DNA of 64,000 nucleotides from Balaenoptera acutorostrata (GCF_949987535.1 NC_080074.1:37431641-37495640), one strand, 5' to 3'. Positions 44,222-57,360 are shown, counted from the first letter of the stretch. Notes: generated by a model not told the origin, from the letters alone. Numbers and translations: made by a program.

Positions 44222-44700
44222 CACCAGTTATCTAATGCTGCATAACAAATTATCCCAAAACTTTATTATACTTATAAAATCTCAGGATTAGGAATTTGGG
44301 AAGGGCTCAGCCAGGCACTTCTCACTTAAGATTTCTCATGGCTGCAATCAAATTTCTGTTGGAGCTTATTCAGTCATCCGAAGGCATGACTGGGTCTGGA
44401 GAACTTACTCAAGGTGATTCATTCCAGGGCTGGCAAGTTGGCCTCAGCCCTTCTCCATATGGGCCATTGGGCTGCATGAGTGTCCTGACAGTATGACAGT
44501 TGGCATCCACATAGCAAGCAATCCAAGAGACCACGGTGAAGCTGCATCATTATTTGTGACCTAACCTTCGAAGTGACACACGATCACTTCCACTTTGAAC
44601 TCTGATTCAAAGCAGATGCTACTACACAAGAGTGTGAATTCCAGTATATGAGAATAATTGAGAGCGATCTAGGAGACTTACTACCAACACTTAGCTATTT
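44222..44700 (+). repeat. Unassigned ancient interspersed repeat
   Basis: Familiar eutherian repeat text: 'gctgcataacaaattatccc', 'gggctgcatgagtgtcctga', 'gaagtgacacacgatcactt', 'tactacacaagagtgtgaat'. I recognise the pattern but not the family name. Confidence 0.5.
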
Positions 44701-45059
44701 ATATTTTTCTATGTGGTAGACTATCAAGTGTTCTCAGATGGAGTTTGACAGGGAAAGGAGAAAGAAAACTCAAATCTGCCCAAAGTAAGACTTATATGTA
44801 CTACCACAGCAAGTAACCCAAGACAAGAGCAAACCAAATTATAGAAAACCTTGAAAAAGAAGATGGAGGAACAGTAGAAATAACCCACACTAGATTGCAT
44901 GATTTTCTGAGACTAGTCTAGCTCACAAATAGCTCAGAAGAGGTCCGTGTTCAAAGATCTTATAATCAAATTGGCTTCTAATTGAAGACACAATATTCAT
45001 AAACTAAATTAGCTATCATTTGAAGAGAGCATATGCAGTAAATATTTGATTCAGCAGGC

Positions 45060-45560
45060 TGTGCTAATGATTTGACTGTCTCCAAATCCGTTATCCACCC
45101 TTTCTTTGCTTTGCTCTGTATTGCAGGTAACTGAACCCTGCCAACTTTATTTCTCAGACTCCCTTGCCAGCTGCTTCTGGCTGCTTTCTACCAGTGGGAG
45201 GCATTGGCTAGAGACCGGCATATGGGACAAAGAAGCCAGGATATTTTTTCCCTCTCCTCTCTACTTCAGGTAGCTTCTCCAGCAATAACTGCCCTTTCTC
45301 CATATTTCCAGCTCCCACCAGACAGCTGCTCCCTCTGTGGTACAAGCTCACATCGGACAGCCTCTGTCAAGGTCTGGTTTTCATGAGGAGACATCGACTC
45401 TTAGGCTTGGTTAACCCTACCTCCTTCCCTGAGCTTCTTGCTATTGCTGTTTTCAGGTTTGCCTCACTATCGTCTGTAGACCTTTCAGCTCTTCCAACAC
45501 CCACTCTCAAGCTATCTGATGTGGGCTCTGCTTTCCTGACTCATCCTGACTGATAATGGT
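45060..45560 (-). repeat. Possible ancient interspersed repeat
   Basis: The end 'ctgactcatcctgactgata' and the internal text resemble an old mammalian repeat in antisense. Family not assigned. Confidence 0.3.
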
Positions 45561-46159
45561 AAAGAATAGGTCATAGATGGCCCCAAATCTTGTTCTAACC
45601 ATGGCACAAAATTTCAATCTAAAATTATGTAGAATAATTAGGTAGTCTAGGATCTAGACTGATGTGTAAAGGTTATGATATATCTACCAAAAACAATGGG
45701 ACTATCCCAACTGAGTCTCAGTGATCATGTGTATATGGAGTTTGTTGGATGTTTGGGAGGATAAGAAGGAGCGAGGGATGATAGGTCATATATAATAAAT
45801 ACATCATGCCTAGGATATGTTCAGACAAGTTGCTCTAAGGGCTCAGAGGAAGAAGAATACATTTTACCTTCAGGAATCTGGATGGTGGGCACAGAGCAGG
45901 GAGTTTTGAATAGGCCTTTGATATACCAGTAGATTTTGAAAATTAAAGATGGGGATGACAATATTCCAGAAGTAAGGAGGAACAGGTGCAAAAATTTAAG
46001 AGTAAAAAAAAAAAAAAAGATAAATTTATTCTTTATAATGGGTCCAAAGAATTGAAGGACTTAAGTAATATTTTAGGATTCCCAGTTGCTATTTTTCATA
46101 TACCCATGACTTGTAACTAGTGTAGAAGTGACACTTCTAGTGTATGCGCAACTATAGGA
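45561..46159. other. Unclassified DNA
   Basis: Nothing is seen apart from a 15-17 A run near 46,004-46,018. Confidence 0.4.
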
Positions 46160-46262
46160 ATAATAAGGGACTTTGTTTTCCTTATTGCCCAATCCAAGGT
46201 GCCTAATAATGTGCTCGGGATAGTAAGTACTCAGCAAATATTTGTTGAATGAATTAATAAGG
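46160..46262 (+). repeat. L2-type 3' end fragment
   Basis: 'ggtgcctaataatgtgctcg' followed by 'tactcagcaaatatttgttg' and AATGAAT matches the L2 3' terminus. Confidence 0.6.
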
Positions 46263-48514
46263 CACAGTCTTCCGTATCATAGTTCACGGGAACTGTAAAA
46301 CTATTTCCTCATTCATATAAGGATCAGGCACATCCTAAGTGAAGGGCATTATTTAAATGTCTTCTCCAAACATGTCAGAAGAACAAAGCACAGCATTGCA
46401 AACCACTCTAACTACATTATCAAGATAACTGCCAACACCTCTCAAAATGTGAGCTTCGAAGCACGTGAGTCTGTGAAATCTCGAAGATTATTTAGTGCAA
46501 CTCTTTTTTAGCACAATCTGGGCTTGGGTTCAATAGGATTCAACACTTATTTATCCCTTAAAAAATGTTCATACTAAAAGGTGGCCCTAAGCAGGGGTTA
46601 ATGGATCGTTAAACTGGAATGTCTTTCCAAACTTACACAGCTGCTCCAAGTGAAAACACCAGACTCCCAGATGCCAGGCTTGTGTGACAGAGCTCTGGCA
46701 CCAGTTAGGTTTGCTATTCATTATTCCACTGTCTTACGACACACCCGGAAAACAAAGCCCTGTAGATGGTTGGTCATTTTCCTGGCTCGTGAAAGAGCAA
46801 GGACCCTAAGGGCAGCACCTGGAAGAATCCCACCTGTAGGTAGGGACTTTTAATTGAATTCTCAAATACACTTTAGAGCTCTGGAATGCCACTTCTTGGA
46901 ACTATTGCTATTATTCCCCACTGGGCACATCTTTACTTTGACTTTTGTAAAGGTGGGAAGCTGTTCCATACATGCTGCAGCCTGGTAAATGTGGCTACAG
47001 TGAGACATTAACAAATCCTGCCTTTGCAAAAACTGTTTCTGACCATGGACACTTGCTCTGAGCCCATCCATTTCAATTAGTGAGATTTTGTTTCTCACTT
47101 GGTCTATTTTTAACAAGCAGCTAAAAACCTCATACAAATGAATATGAAGAAAGTTTGCATTCTTTGTAGTGGGAATGTCTATTCATCAAATGTTATTTCA
47201 AACAAATGTGTGTGTGTGTATGTGTGTGTGTGTGTGTGTGTCTTTATAAGAAGTTTTCATATTAAGGGAATTTGATCTTTATAGTGCCCTTTACATTCTG
47301 GGGAGGGGTGTGTTGGGAGGAGAGAGAAAGGTTACATTGGTAATTGTATTGGTGAAGGAAGGGAGAAAGAAAAGTTTGTATGATGGTTGCTTACCAAACT
47401 ATTGTCAGAATTCTACATTGTAGCCCTTGGAAAACAAAGTTTTTTTGTTTTTTTGTTTTTTCTATTAATTAGTGGATAACAGTAACACTCTAGGGATAGA
47501 GCTGAGGAGATATTTTTATTTCTTACTCTCACCTAAGACCAAAGGATTTCATTTGCCAGTGTCAATGTTTGGTTTAGCAGTGAAGAAAACACTCAAAAGT
47601 CATGCTGAGAATGGCTCCTGGTTGGATCGAGACCATAGCAATTGGCTAAGATTCTGGAAATACAGAATGTTATAGGAACCATGATCATGGCTGAGAGGAC
47701 CAACTGGCCATCAGTTACCACATATGATCCTAATGAAAACTTTAAACATCTGAGGTTTGCCTGAGGAAGACTTTTATGTTATATAATCCCTATGGCTATT
47801 TCTGTTCAACTTCTTTCCATAATATGTGGAGATAAGTAGAATTTCAAAAGTTATTGCCTGTTCAAAATATTAGACATGCCCAAGCACACTGGGTAGAATA
47901 TGTCTAGTTATTGACATGAGCCCTCCCAAAGCATGGACAAAATTTGATTTATAAATAGAAGAAAGGTGTACTTTGTCAAACTTAAAAATTTTTATATCCA
48001 TAGCAACACTGTATGTATGATTATCTTATATCTTGGTAAAATGTTTCAGTGTATGCAATTTTCTCAAAGCACCTTTAGTATTAATTTCTATAAGAAAACT
48101 AACATGAGATACAAATATTGGGAATACTCTACAGCAATCTTAAAAAGTTTCTAGTTGTAGTAAAAGTCAGAAATAAATATGATTTAATTCTGATTTAAAA
48201 TCTGCTGCTGATTCTCTTTTTATGTATTCATCCCTTACCTCTCCTATCCCATTGTGGAATCAATACCATATTTGTTTATTATTCTTGTTTTATAATGACT
48301 TTTTTTTGGTAAAAATTGTGTTTGTTCATAATTTTTGAGAAATTGAAGCAATACAGACAAGTACAAAGTACAAGTACAAAAAAAGTTTTTAAAAATCCCA
48401 CTACCTAGAAACAACCATTGTTGTTAATTGAATTGAATTGGGCATTAATCCCATCATCTCTCATGTGTGACAAAAGATCAATATATCAATTTATCATTTC
48501 AAAATTAATTACAG
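46263..48514. other. Unique AT-rich DNA with (TG)n
   Basis: No gene is supported. A (TG)n microsatellite occupies 47,207-47,241 with one interrupting TA. T-rich runs lie at 47,440-47,462 and 48,301-48,309. Confidence 0.5.
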
Positions 48515-48955
48515 GTGTTCAAAGCTGGGTTCCCTGGAAGCAGATGCTAAGATGGAATTTGGGGAGCAACATATTTCTAAGGGATCAGCACTCATGAAGG
48601 GAAAGGGGAGGAAGCAGCAATGGGCAGAGGGAAAAGGCAAAAGCTGTGATGGAGGCACAGGAAAAGCCTTGGCCAACCCAGCAGGGAGCCCTGGGGCAAG
48701 TGGTGCCTGGGGAGGGTCCTGCCTGGAGCCCTCAGAAGCCCACTTGGTCAGGGAAGTCACTCTGTCCCCATAAGGAGCACGACACAGGCACGGTGTCTCC
48801 ATGCAGCTGTGGTTGTCCTTGAAGGAGCTGGCGGCCTCAGGCTGTTGGCTGACCTCATTCCCCTCAGCTGGGCAGTGAGTCTTTTCTTGGAGGGGAATCT
48901 GGGCAGAACATCTCCATGCCCACCACAGCAGGAGTCTATTCCAGTCTTTCATTTA
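48515..48955. repeat. Unassigned GC-richer repeat-like block
   Basis: The block is GC-rich relative to its flanks and resembles an old interspersed repeat ('gggttccctggaagcagatg', 'gaatttggggagcaacatat'). Open frames on both strands have no domain. Confidence 0.3.
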
Positions 48956-49214
48956 CAGAAACATGGCCAAGGAACCAACTCCTCTAGTGGTGTCATCAAG
49001 TCCAAGAATAAAAACATCTCCCAGAAGTAGCTTATGTAACATCCAACAAAGCACATTTACATTTGCTCTCACATCTTCCCTCTAGTTAAACAATTGCTTT
49101 AATAACACATTTGCCAAGTAGTTTTAGAACCGAATCTCTGTCTTTATGGCATAGGGAAATTTTTTTTATTAATAGCTGCTAATTCCTATTTGTAAGAATT
49201 GCTTATGTTACATA

Positions 49215-49385
49215 AAAGTATAGACTCAAAGTTGGAAAAGACCCGAGAGCTCATCTTGTCCAATTCCTGCATTTTACATCTGAAAACACTGGCTCATAGC
49301 GGTAAAGTCTCTCATCTAGGATTACCTGAGAGTAGAACCAGGGCAAGAACTCATCTCTTAATTCCTAATATAATTGCTATTTTAT
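49215..49385 (-). repeat. MIR-family SINE, antisense
   Basis: Reverse-complement MIR text: 'gagctcatcttgtccaattc', 'cattttacatctgaaaacac', 'agagtagaaccagggcaaga'. Confidence 0.55.
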
Positions 49386-49778
49386 AAAAGATAATGTACG
49401 TTTTATTAAAAACCCATTAAAAAGGGAAATGATGAAAACGTATCCCCAAATCTTAATTCTATAAAATTTATCCCACCAAGTGTATGACATTTCAGAATTT
49501 ATCATGATAGTTTTCATTATAAAAACTACCATTTGAATAGGTGATTAACAAATAACTAAACCATTTCAGATGTGATCTTATATGAAAAAGTTGAGCTGTA
49601 AGTTTGCTCTAAGAAATTCAGCAACATCTAAACTCTATAGAAACTCAGAATTTTCACAAATGATATTTCATATTTAGTTCAGGGTGTCATTGTTTGGAAA
49701 TTTTAGAAAATTGAGAATAAATTTGAATCTATCTTTTGGTCTTTCAATAAGAGCTCTGTAGATACTTATGTGAAATTA

Positions 49779-49794
49779 AAAATCTTGGAAAAGA
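49779..49794 (+). repeat. L1-E target-site duplication, 5' copy
   Basis: AAAATCTTGGAAAAGA pairs with AAAATATTGGAAAAGA at 55,724-55,739, one mismatch. The left four A may overlap the element tail in the 3' copy. Confidence 0.85.
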
Positions 49795-50705
49795 GATAAG
49801 ATTGGTTCAAGATGGTGGAGTAGAAGGACATGCGCTCACTCCCTCTTGCGAGACCACTGGAATCACAACTAACTGCTGAACAATCATTGACAGGAAGACA
49901 CTGGAACTCACCAAAAAAGATACCCCACATTCAAAGACAAAGGAGAAGCCACAATGAGATGGTAGGAGGGGTGCAATCACAATAATATCAAATTCCATAA
50001 CTGCTGGGTGGGTGACTCACAAACTGGAGAACAATTATACCACAGAAGTCCATCCACTGGAGTGAAGGTTCTCAGCCCCACGTCAGGCTTCCCAACCTGC
50101 GGGTCTGGCAATGGGAAGAGGAATTCCTAGAGAATCACACTTTGAAGACTAGCGGGATTTGACTGCAGGACTTCAACAGGAATGGGGGAAACAGAGACTC
50201 CATTCTTGAAGGGCACACAAAAAGTAGTGTGCACATCAGGACCCAGGGGTAGGAGCAGTGACCCCATAGAAGACTGAACCAGACCTACCTGCTAGTGTTG
50301 GAGGGTCTCCTGCAGAGGCAGGGGGCAGCTGTGGCTCACCATGGGCACAGGGGCGCTAGCAGCAGAAGTTCTGGGAAGTATTCCTTGGCATGAGCCCTCC
50401 CAAAGTCCACCATTAGCCTCACCAAAGAGTCGGGTAGGCTCCAGTGCTGTGTTGCCTCAGGTCAAACTACCAACGGGGGGAGGGAACCCAGCCCCACCCA
50501 TCAGCAGACAACTGGATTAAAGTTTTACTGAGCTCTGCCCACCAGAGCAACATCCAGCTCTACCCACCATCAGTCCCTCCCATCAGGAAGCTTGCACAAG
50601 CCTCTTAGATAGCCTCATCCACCAGAGGCCAGACAGCAGAAGCAAGAAGAACTACAATTCTGAAGCCTATGGAATGAAAACCACATTCACAGAAAGACAG
50701 ACAAA
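49795..50705 (+). promoter_or_regulatory. L1-E 5'UTR
   Basis: It is collinear with the L1-A leader but has one 75-bp unit in place of two (about 50,470-50,550). The YY1-like motif is CAAGATGGTGG, a one-base change from that of L1-A. Confidence 0.8.
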
Positions 50706-51625
50706 ATGAAAAGGCAGAGGACTATGTACCAGATGAAGGAACAAGATAAAACCTCAGAGAAACAACAAAAGGAAGTGGAGATAGGCAACCTTCCAGAAAA
50801 AGAATTCAGAATAATGGTAGTGAAGATGATCCAGGACCTCGGAAAAAGAATGGAGGCAAAGGTCGAAAAGATGCAAGAAATATTTAACAAAGACCTAGAA
50901 GAATTAAAGAACAAAGACTTGGAATAATTAAAGAACAAACAAACAAAGATGAACAGTACAATAACTGAAAGGAAAAATACACTAGAAGGAATCAATAGCA
51001 GAATAACTGAGGCAGAAGAACGGATAAGTGACCTGGAAGACAGAATGGTGGAATTCACGGCCGTGGAACAAAATAAAGAAAAAAGAATGAAAAGAAATGA
51101 AGACAGCCTAAGAGACCTCTGGGACAACATTAAACACACCAACATTTGCATTATAGGGGTCCCAAAAGGAGAAGAGAGAAAGGACATGAGAAAATATTTG
51201 AAGAGATTATAGTCGAAAATTTCCCTAACATGGGAAAGGAAATAGCCACCCAAGTCCAGGAAGTGCAGAGAGTCCCAGACAGGATAAACACAAGGAGAAA
51301 CATGCCGAGACACATAATAATCAAATTGACAAATATTAAAGACAAAGAAAAATTATTAAAAGCAACAAGGGAAAAACGACAAATAACACACAGGGGAATT
51401 CCCATAAGGTTAACAGCTGATTTCTCAACTCTACAAGCCAGAAGGGAGTGGCACGATATATTTAAAGTGATGAAAGGGAAGAACCTACAACCAAGATTTC
51501 TCTACCTGGCAAGGCTCTCATTCAGATTTGATGGAGAAATCAAAAGCTTTACAGACAAGCAAAAGCTAAGAGAATTCAGCACCACCAAACCAGCTCTACA
51601 ACAAATGCTAAAGGAAATTCTCTAA
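50706..51625 (+). pseudogene. L1-E ORF1, broken
   Basis: The ATG matches that of L1-A ORF1. A 24-bp tandem duplication (50,892-50,915 and 50,916-50,939) repeats the coding for D-L-E-E-L-K-N-K; it is in frame, but the second unit carries TAA at 50,925-50,927. A further frameshift lies near 51,175-51,190, within P-K/E-G-E-E-R. The final piece (RRM end and C-terminal domain) stays open to the normal TAA after K-E-I-L. Confidence 0.93.
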
Positions 51626-51682
51626 GTGGGAAACACAAGAGAAGAAAAGGACCTAAAAAACAAACCCAAAACAATTAAGAAA

Positions 51683-54600
51683 ATGGTAATAGGAACATAC
51701 ATATTGATAATTAGCTTAAATGTGAATGGATTAAATGCTCCAACCAAAAGACACAGGCTCGGTGAATGGATACAAAAACAAGACTCATATATATGCTGTC
51801 TACAAGAGACCCACTTCAGACCTAGGGACACATACAGACTGAAAGTGAGGGGATGGAAAAAGATATTCCATGCAAATGGAAATCAAAAGAAAGCTGGAGT
51901 AGAAATACTCATATCAGATAAAATAGACTTTAGAATAAAGAATGTTATAAGAGACAAGGAAGGACACTACATAATGATCAAGGGATCAATCCAAGAAGAA
52001 GATACAACAATTATAAATATATATGCAACTAACATAGGAGCACCTCAATACACAAGGTGAATGTTAACAGCCATAAAAGGGGAAATCGACAGTAACACAA
52101 TAATACTGGGAGACTTTAACACCTCACTTACACCAATGGACAGATCACCCAGACAGAAAATTAATAAGGAAACACAAACTTTAAATGACACAATAGATCA
52201 GACAGATACAATTGATATTTATAGGACATTCCATCCGAAAACAGCAGATTACACTTTCTTCTCAAGTGCTCATGGAATGTCCTCCAGGACAGGTCACACC
52301 TTGGGTCACAAATCAAGCCTTGGTAAATTTAAGAAAACTGAAATCGTATCAAGCATATTTTCTGACAACAATGCTATGAGATTAGAAATTATTTACAGGG
52401 AAAAAACCATAAAAAACACAAATACATGGAGGCTAAACAATATGTTACTAAATAACCAAGCGATCACTGAAGAAATCAAAAAGGAAATCAAAAAATATTT
52501 AGAGACAAATGACAATGAAAACACGATGATCCAAAACCTATGGGATGCAGCAAAAGCAGTTCCAAGAGGGACGTTTATAGCAATACAATCCTACCTCAAG
52601 AAACAAGAAAAATCTCAAATAAACAATCTAATCTTACACCTAAGAGAACTAGAGAAAGAAGAACAAACAAAACCCAAAGTTAGTAGAAAGAAAGAAATCA
52701 TGAAGATCAGAGCAGAAATAAATGAAATAGAAACAAAGAAAACAATAACAAAGATCAATAAAACTAAAAGTTGGTTCTTTGGGAAGCTAAACAAACTTGA
52801 TAAACCTTTAGACAGAATCATCAAGAAAACAATGGAGAGGACTCAATTCAATAAAATTAGAAATGAAAAAGGAGAAGTTACAACAGACACCTCAGAAATA
52901 CAAAGCATCATAAGAGATTAGTACAAGCAACTCTATGCCAATAAAATGGACAACCTGGAAGAAATGGACAAATTCTTAGGAAGGTATAACCTTCCAAGAC
53001 TGAACCAGGAAGAAACAGAAAATATCAACAGACCAATCACAAGTAATGAAATTGAAACTGTGATTAAAAATCTTCCAACAAACAAAAGGCCAGGACTAGA
53101 TGGTTTCACAGGTGAATTCTATCAAACATTTAGAGAAGAGCTAACACCCATCCCTCTCAGACTCTTCCAAAATATAGCAGAGGAAGGAATACTTCCAAAC
53201 TCATTCTAGGAGGCCACCATCACCCTGATACCAAAACCAGACAGATACTACAAAAAAAGAAACTTAAGACCAATATCACTGATGAATATAGATGGAAAAA
53301 TCCTCAACGAAATACTAGCAAACAGAATCCAACAGCACATTAAAAGGATCATATACCACGATCAAGTGGGATTTATCCCAGGGATGCAAGGATTCTTCAA
53401 TATATGCAAATCAATCAATGTGATACACCATATTAAAAAACTGAAGAATAAAAACCATATGATCATCTCATAGATGCAGAAAAAGCTTTTGACAAAATTC
53501 AACACCCATTTATGACAAAAAACTCTCCAGAAAGTGGGCATAGAGGGGACCTACCTCAACATAATAAAGGCCATATATGACAAACTCACAGCAAACATCA
53601 TTCTCAATGGTGAAAAACTGAAAGCCTTTCCTCTAAGATCAGGAGCAAGACAAAGATGTCTACCCTTGCCACTATTATTCAACATAGTTTTGGAAGTACT
53701 AGCCATGGCAGTCAAAGAAGAAAAAGAAATAAAAGGAATACAAATTGGAAAAGAAGAAGTAAAACTGTCCCTGTTTGCAGATGACATGATACTATACATA
53801 CAGAATCCTAAAGATGTCACCAGAAAACTACTAGAGCTAATCAATGAATTTGGTAAAGTTGCAGGATACAAAATTTATGCACAGAAATCTCGTGCATTCC
53901 TATCCACTAACAACAAAAGATCAGAAAGAGTAATTAAGGAAACAATCCCATTCTCCATTGCAACAAACAGAATCAAATACCTAGGAATAAACCTACCTAA
54001 GGAGGTAAAAGACCTATACTCACAAAACTATAAGACACTGATGAAAGAAATCAAAAATGACACAAACAGATGGAGAGATATACCATGTTCTTGGATTGAA
54101 AGAATCAATATTGTGAAAATGACTATATTACCCAAAGTAATCTACACATTCAATGCAAACCCTATCAAATTACCTATGGCATTTTTCACAGAACTAGAAC
54201 AAAAAATTTCACAATTTGTATGGAAACACAAGAGACCCCGAATAGCCAAAGCAATCTTGAGAAGAAAAACCGAATTGGAGGAATCAGGCTCCCTGACTTC
54301 AGACTATACTACAAAGCTACAGTAATCAAGACAATATGGTACTGGCACAAAAACAGAAATATAGAGCAATGGAAAAGGATAGAAAGTCCAGAGATAAACC
54401 CACACACCTATGGTCAACTAATCTATGACAGAGGAGGCAAGGATACAATGGAGAAAAGACAGTCTCTTCAATAAGTGGTTCTGGGAAAACTGGACAGCTA
54501 CATGGAAAAGAATGAAATTAGAACACTCCCTAACACCATATACAAAAATAAATTCAAATGGATTAAAGACCTAAATGTAAGACCAGACACTATAAAACTC

Positions 54601-55494
54601 TTAGAGGAAAATATAGGAAGAACACTCTTTGACATAAATCACAGCAAGATCTTTTTTGACCCACCTCCTAGAGTAATGGAAATAAAAACAAAAATAAACA
54701 AATGGGACCTAATGAAACTTAAAATCTTTTGCACAGCAAAGGAAACCATAAACAAGACAAAAAAACAAACCTCATATTGGGAGAAAATATTTGTAAACAA
54801 CTCAGCAGACAAAGGATTAATCTCCAAAATATATAAACAGCTCATGAAGCTCAATATTAAAAAAACAAACAACCCAATCCAAAAATGGGCAGAAGACCTA
54901 AATAGACATCTCTCCAAAGAAGACATACAGATGACCAAGAGGCACATGAAAAGCTGCTCAACATCACTAATTATTAGAGAAATGCAAATTAAAACTACAA
55001 TGAAGTATCACCTCACACCAGTTAGAATGGGTGTCATCAGAAAATTTACAAACAACAAATGCTGGAGAGGGTGTGGAGAAAAGGGAACCCTCTTGCACTG
55101 TTGGTGATAATGTAAATTGATACAGCTACTATGGAGAACAATACGGAGATTCCTTAAAAAACTAAAAATAGAATTACCATATGACCCAGCAATCCCACTA
55201 CTGGGCATATACCCAGAGAAAACCGTAATTCAAAAAGACACATGCACCCCAATATTCATTGCAGCACAATTTACAATAGTCAGGTCATGAAGCTACATAA
55301 ATGCCCATTGACAGATGAATGGATAAAGAAGATGTGGTACATATATACAGTGGAATATTACTCAGCCATAAAAAGGAACGAAATTAGGTCATTTGTAGAG
55401 ACGTGGATGGACCTATAGAGACAGTCATAAGAGTGAAGTACGTCAGAAAGAGAAAAACAAATATCGTATATTAACGCGTATATGTGGAATCTAG
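51683..55494 (+). pseudogene. L1-E ORF2, broken
   Basis: Homology covers the full ORF2. In-frame stops lie at 52,058-52,060 (TGA) and 52,919-52,921 (TAG, where L1-A has TAC) and near 53,207 (TAG). Indels near 53,240, 53,470, 53,520, 54,260, 54,450 and 54,555 shift the frame, and TGA at about 55,107 falls just after the Cys-rich W-W. In the endonuclease, the R-I-D-H motif reads R-T-G-H and S-D-H-N reads S-D-N-N, so catalysis would be lost even without the stops. F-A-D-D is retained at about 53,774. Confidence 0.93.
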
Positions 55495-55723
55495 AAAAAT
55501 GGTACAGATGAACCGGTTTGCAAGGCAGAAACAGAGACGTAGATGTAGAGAACAAACGTATGGACACCAAGGGGGAAAAGTGGGGTGGGGTGGTGGTGGT
55601 GGGATGAATTGGGAGATTGGGATTAACATGTATACACTAATATGTATAAAATAGATAACTAATAAGAACCTGCTGTATAAAAAATAAATAAAATAAAATT
55701 CAAAAATAAATATAAAATAAAAT
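55495..55723 (+). other. L1-E 3'UTR with G-rich tract
   Basis: The tract at 55,571-55,603 has runs of five, four, four and three G on the plus strand with short loops, a possible G-quadruplex such as occurs in the 3'UTR of other mammalian L1s. The tail holds AATAAA. Confidence 0.75.
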
Positions 55724-55739
55724 AAAATATTGGAAAAGA
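55724..55739 (+). repeat. L1-E target-site duplication, 3' copy
   Basis: AAAATATTGGAAAAGA; see 49,779-49,794. Confidence 0.85.
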
Positions 55740-56289
55740 AAAAAACCTAACAGCTAGCCTTATTACTTATGCATTATGTCTTTTCAGGGTTACAAAGTAG
55801 AGGGAAAATCCCTGGAGAGTATATGTGGCAGTCTAGATGGCTGAGGGGTACCAAAATTTGACACCCAGCCCTGAGTATTAGCAAAGACACAAGATCAGAT
55901 TTGTCTGTCATCTCTTAACAATTACGCTGACCCTTTCAAATCCTTGCACAATACAGAGAAACCAAGACCAGTGTAGTTCAGAATCTCAAGAGGTTCTAGC
56001 AATGCCATGATGTTCAGAGGACTTTCAGGGCTGTGTTAGATATGTCTCCTCCCCAGTTCAGGTTTTATATAAAAATATTTTAGAATCCTCTCTTAGTATC
56101 TGCATCCTTCCATCACTGTGACAACTGACTGTATTTTCAGAGAAGTCAGCAAGTCACTAATATCTTCTCAGCAAATCCTGAGACATGAGATTTCAGAAGA
56201 CTCACCTCTTCTCAAGAGTTTTTGGAATCTTGTGACAGCTGACACTAACCCATAAGCATCAACATTTTGATGCCAATGTATAGTTAGTC
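55740..56289. other. Unclassified DNA
   Basis: Nothing recognisable is seen. Confidence 0.4.
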
Positions 56290-56735
56290 AAGATTCTGGT
56301 TCCATGTGTCAAAAATCCAACCTAAACCAGGTTGGGGCAAAGAACGGGAATTTGTTCACTTATGTGACGGGGAGGTCTAAGCAATGATGACTTTAGGCAT
56401 TGATAAATCCAAGTTCAAAGATGTCTTCATTAAACTACTCCCTTTTCTCCATCTCTAATTTCTGCTTTTCTCTGGGATGGGCTCAATCTCATATATGCAT
56501 TGAGTGCTCCCAAGATATCCACGGACAGCTTTAGACTTACATATACTTATAATTGGCAATATCAGAGGATGGGGTAATCCTTTCTTCAGCAAAAGTCTCA
56601 GGGAAATTTCTAATTGGATTGGTCTGAGTCATGTGCCCCAAGCACCTGGTGCTTGGGGTACAGTCAGCACCACCTAAAACAACTGGGCTAAGAATGAAGG
56701 AAGAATTATTCCACAAAGAGATATTGGGTATTAAT
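56290..56735 (+). repeat. Ancient interspersed repeat, copy 1
   Basis: Shares an ordered set of blocks with 57,030-57,360: a 'gcaaagaacgggaatttgtt' start, a 'gatgggctcaatctc' middle, a 'tctaattggattggtctgag' and 'tcatgtgcccc' end. The family is not assigned. Confidence 0.5.
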
Positions 56736-57029
56736 AAAATATTCACTGAACAGCATTTAGTTTGGGTTATCTCTCATGAATAGCATAGGATTAAAACAAA
56801 CAATATGCAAATTTTACATATCAACCAGAGGAAGGAAGAAACCTTCTAATCCAAAAGAGATCAGGCTGAAAGACAGAGGGTTGAACATTATATAATCCTG
56901 AATAATCACAGAAACACAACATTATCTGGAGAGTCTGTGACTCTATACCTCCCCTGAAAATACTTGGTTGTTTACTGGGATTATACCACATTTTAATTTT
57001 GATTAGATGACTTTCTATTTCAAGTTAAA
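56736..57029. other. Unclassified DNA between two related repeats
   Basis: Nothing recognisable is seen. Confidence 0.4.
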
Positions 57030-57360
57030 CAAACCTAACTAAATCTTCATTAAGCAAAAGAGGGAAATTATTAGCTCTTATAATAGAAAAAACAGGTCTT
57101 GGTTTCAGGCAGAACTAGGTCCAGGGCTCAAATATTTTCATGTGGCTCTTGTTTCTCTCCATATCTCAGCTCTACTTTCTCTATATTGGCTTAAAAAAAG
57201 TCCTGAGGCAAAAGTTCATCATCTCTGATTGGCACAACTTGAGTCATGCACCATCCTTGAACCGTCACTGGACCAGAGGGATGTGGTACTTTGGCCAGAC
57301 TCGACTTAACGTGCTCATCCTGGGAGCCAGGAGCTAAGGTCAATTTTGTTCAAACCACAT
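57030..57360 (+). repeat. Ancient interspersed repeat, copy 2
   Basis: Blocks: 'agcaaaagagggaaattatt', 'tctccatatctcagctctac', 'catctctgattggcacaact', 'tgagtcatgcacc'. It has the same order and strand as copy 1 at 56,290-56,735. Confidence 0.5.

Larger units (their letters stand above)
49795..55723 (+). mobile_element. Full-length dead L1 (L1-E), sister of L1-A
   Basis: A 5.93-kb insertion with the same leader, ORF and 3'UTR types as L1-A, ending in an A-rich tail with AATAAA (55,683-55,688) and no transduction. Both ORFs are broken. CpGs of L1-A are often TG or CA here, for example in the YY1-like site at 49,808-49,818. It is older than L1-A but the target-site duplication is still readable. 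Confidence 0.95.
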
